Assembly: GCA_003170275.1 (NCBI GenBank)
Contig: PNAM01000054.1
Location: 1-40,534, forward strand
Direction: 5' to 3'
DNA length: 40,534 nucleotides
From: Myxococcales bacterium
GTDB lineage: Bacteria > Myxococcota_A > Polyangia > Palsa-1104
This document shows, piece after piece, positions 39,703 to 40,534 of this stretch. The position numbers and the translations under genes were made by a program. The notes under the pieces are model-generated. The model was not told where the DNA came from. It saw nothing but the letters and a program-made list of their open reading frames with translations, and did not search any database. Position 1 is the stretch's first letter; each line of letters opens with the position of its first letter.

Positions 39703-40059
39703 CTACTTCGCGAGGGCGCGCAGGTAGGCCACCAGCGCATCCACCTGCTCGGGGCGCAGCTTGTCCTTGAACGACTCCATCTCCTGGTGCTTGCCGTTCT
39801 TGTCGCGCTTGAACCCGTCGTTGATGGCGGCCTTGATCTTGTCGTCGGTAAATTCCTTCTGCCAGGCGGCCGAGCTCAGGTCGCCCATCCCCATCTTCTT
39901 GCCCTGCTCGGTGGCGCCCTTGCCGTCGTCGCCATGGCACGCGGCGCACTTGGCCTTGAAGGTGCGGACGGTGCGCGGATCCGCGTCGGCGAAGGTGATG
40001 CCGACGTGGACGCCGACGAGTGCGAGCATCAGGATTCCGAACGTGAGCTGGATGCGCAT
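39703..40059 (-). CDS. Monohaem cytochrome c (118 aa)
   Basis: Class I cytochrome c with signal MRIQLTFGILMLALVGVHVG-ITFA, one CAACH (C38-H42) and Met residues in KKMGMGDLSS as axial ligand candidates; ends with the usual VDALVAYLRAL helix. Start ATG at 40059 has AAAGGA. A soluble periplasmic shuttle between the b/Rieske complex and other cytochromes is likely. Confidence 0.94.
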   Translation of the reverse strand: MRIQLTFGILMLALVGVHVGITFADADPRTVRTFKAKCAACHGDDGKGATEQGKKMGMGDLSSAAWQKEFTDDKIKAAINDGFKRDKNGKHQEMESFKDKLRPEQVDALVAYLRALAK

Positions 40060-40075
40060 GGTCAGTCCTTTCTTT

Positions 40076-40534
40076 TTATCGTCCGTAGGTGGGGACGTAG
40101 GGGTCGGCGATCTGGTGCACGTTGGCGACGGAGAACTGCTCGGTTTCGCCGTGGCAAACGTCGCAGCTTTCGATCTTCTGGTTGGTGGCCGGGTCGGTCC
40201 AGGTCTGCAGCGCCGAGTGCGCGAACACCGCCTGCTCGTCGTGGCACGAGGTGCAGGCGATGGTCGACGGCTGCTTCCAGGCGTTGTTGACGCACGTGCC
40301 CGCTTCGCACGCCTGGCCGATGCCGCAGTCGGTGGCCACCTTGCAGGAGTTGCCCGCGTCGGTGTGGCACTTGGTGCAGTTGCGGATGTCCTGAGGAAAC
40401 AGCTCGTCCTTGAATTCGCCGATGCTGCCGCCGAGGATCGAGAGGACGCCCGGGTCGACCAGGTTGTTGCGCTCGGAGTATCCGGCGCGCAATCGCGCGA
40501 AGTGGATGTCGTGGATCAGCGCGCGGAAGTCGAT
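40076..40534 (-). CDS. OmcA/MtrC-like multihaem cytochrome, 5' part outside window
   Basis: C-terminal 152 residues of a larger protein. The cut end reads DFRALIHDIHFARLRAGYSE, which matches the (V/I)HKIH-type signature before a haem pair in OmcA/MtrC decahaem proteins. Three haem sites follow: CTKCH, CTSCH and CDVCH. Between the first two lies CKVATDCGIGQACEAGTC, a cysteine-rich insert of myxobacterial type. The frame is open through the right edge. As first visible gene of the operon it would be the surface terminal of the conduit. Gap to the next gene is 16 bases. Confidence 0.88.
   Translation of the reverse strand: MDFRALIHDIHFARLRAGYSERNNLVDPGVLSILGGSIGEFKDELFPQDIRNCTKCHTDAGNSCKVATDCGIGQACEAGTCVNNAWKQPSTIACTSCHDEQAVFAHSALQTWTDPATNQKIESCDVCHGETEQFSVANVHQIADPYVPTYGR

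Noticed and set aside
1..40534. Search for tRNA, rRNA, CRISPR arrays, insertion sequences and prophage genes
   Set aside because: No cloverleaf, spaced direct repeats, transposase, integrase or terminal inverted repeats were seen by eye.

Overview
The window comes from a GC-rich (roughly two thirds G+C), Gram-negative bacterium. Several things point to a myxobacterium-like or other former deltaproteobacterial lineage: outer-membrane lipoproteins and a beta-barrel, an MCE lipid transporter, a Ser/Thr kinase remnant, hybrid histidine kinases, large multihaem cytochromes including the CxxxxCH/CxxCH type first known from Geobacter, and a C-x5-C-x5-C insert of the kind common in Myxococcota. Species cannot be named from sequence alone.

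Left part (1-5.8 kb): a 5'-complete, 3'-cut nifJ-type pyruvate:ferredoxin oxidoreductase runs off the left edge. It is followed by a small basic protein, a CBS-pair protein, a membrane protein plus hemerythrin operon, and a decayed Ser/Thr kinase. From 13.4 kb down to 5.8 kb runs a tightly overlapping minus-strand operon: lipoprotein, MlaE, MlaF, MlaD, GT8 glycosyltransferase, GH13 alpha-glucosidase, secreted protein, and (after 30 bases) a hybrid histidine kinase.

Middle part (13.5-33.3 kb): mostly short transcription units for stress and signalling: an MgtC/DUF4010 membrane protein, an HhH protein, an RpoH-like sigma factor, an OsmC protein, histidine kinases, a beta-CASP RNase, a LuxR-type regulator, receivers, CBS proteins, a lone LON domain, an Rrf2 regulator with three cysteines, and a redox operon (squalene-epoxidase-like flavoprotein, saccharopine-dehydrogenase-like protein, truncated epimerase). 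Three proteins share an apparently undescribed domain built from two 'Cys-Pro' repeats. Several genes are broken or chimeric (kinase, DUF948-like protein, CBS/ABC-permease junction, epimerase, SnoaL).

Right part (33.4-40.5 kb): a continuous minus-strand electron-transfer operon cut by the right edge: OmcA/MtrC-like multihaem cytochrome (partial), monohaem cytochrome c, 12-haem CxxxxCH/CxxCH lipoprotein, outer-membrane beta-barrel, 13-haem lipoprotein, Rieske protein, cytochrome b, and an octahaem hydroxylamine-oxidoreductase-like cytochrome. At least 37 haem sites lie in 7 kb. It reads as a quinol-oxidising b/Rieske module wired to a trans-outer-membrane porin-cytochrome conduit.

The strongest hidden signal is regulatory. 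Sixteen putative transcription units between 2.9 and 33.3 kb are preceded by sigma-54-like -24/-12 elements (NGGCNCG-N4-NTGCW, with GG-N10-GC spacing). In eleven of them the start codon falls 13-15 bases after the -12 GC, which predicts nearly leaderless mRNAs; the others have a leader with a Shine-Dalgarno. Five divergent intergenic regions carry one such element on each strand. A perfect FNR/CRP-type palindrome precedes the one redox operon that lacks this element. With PFOR, hemerythrin, CBS, OsmC, RpoH-like and beta-CASP genes together, I infer an oxygen-limitation or redox-stress island under sigma-54 control next to an extracellular-respiration operon.
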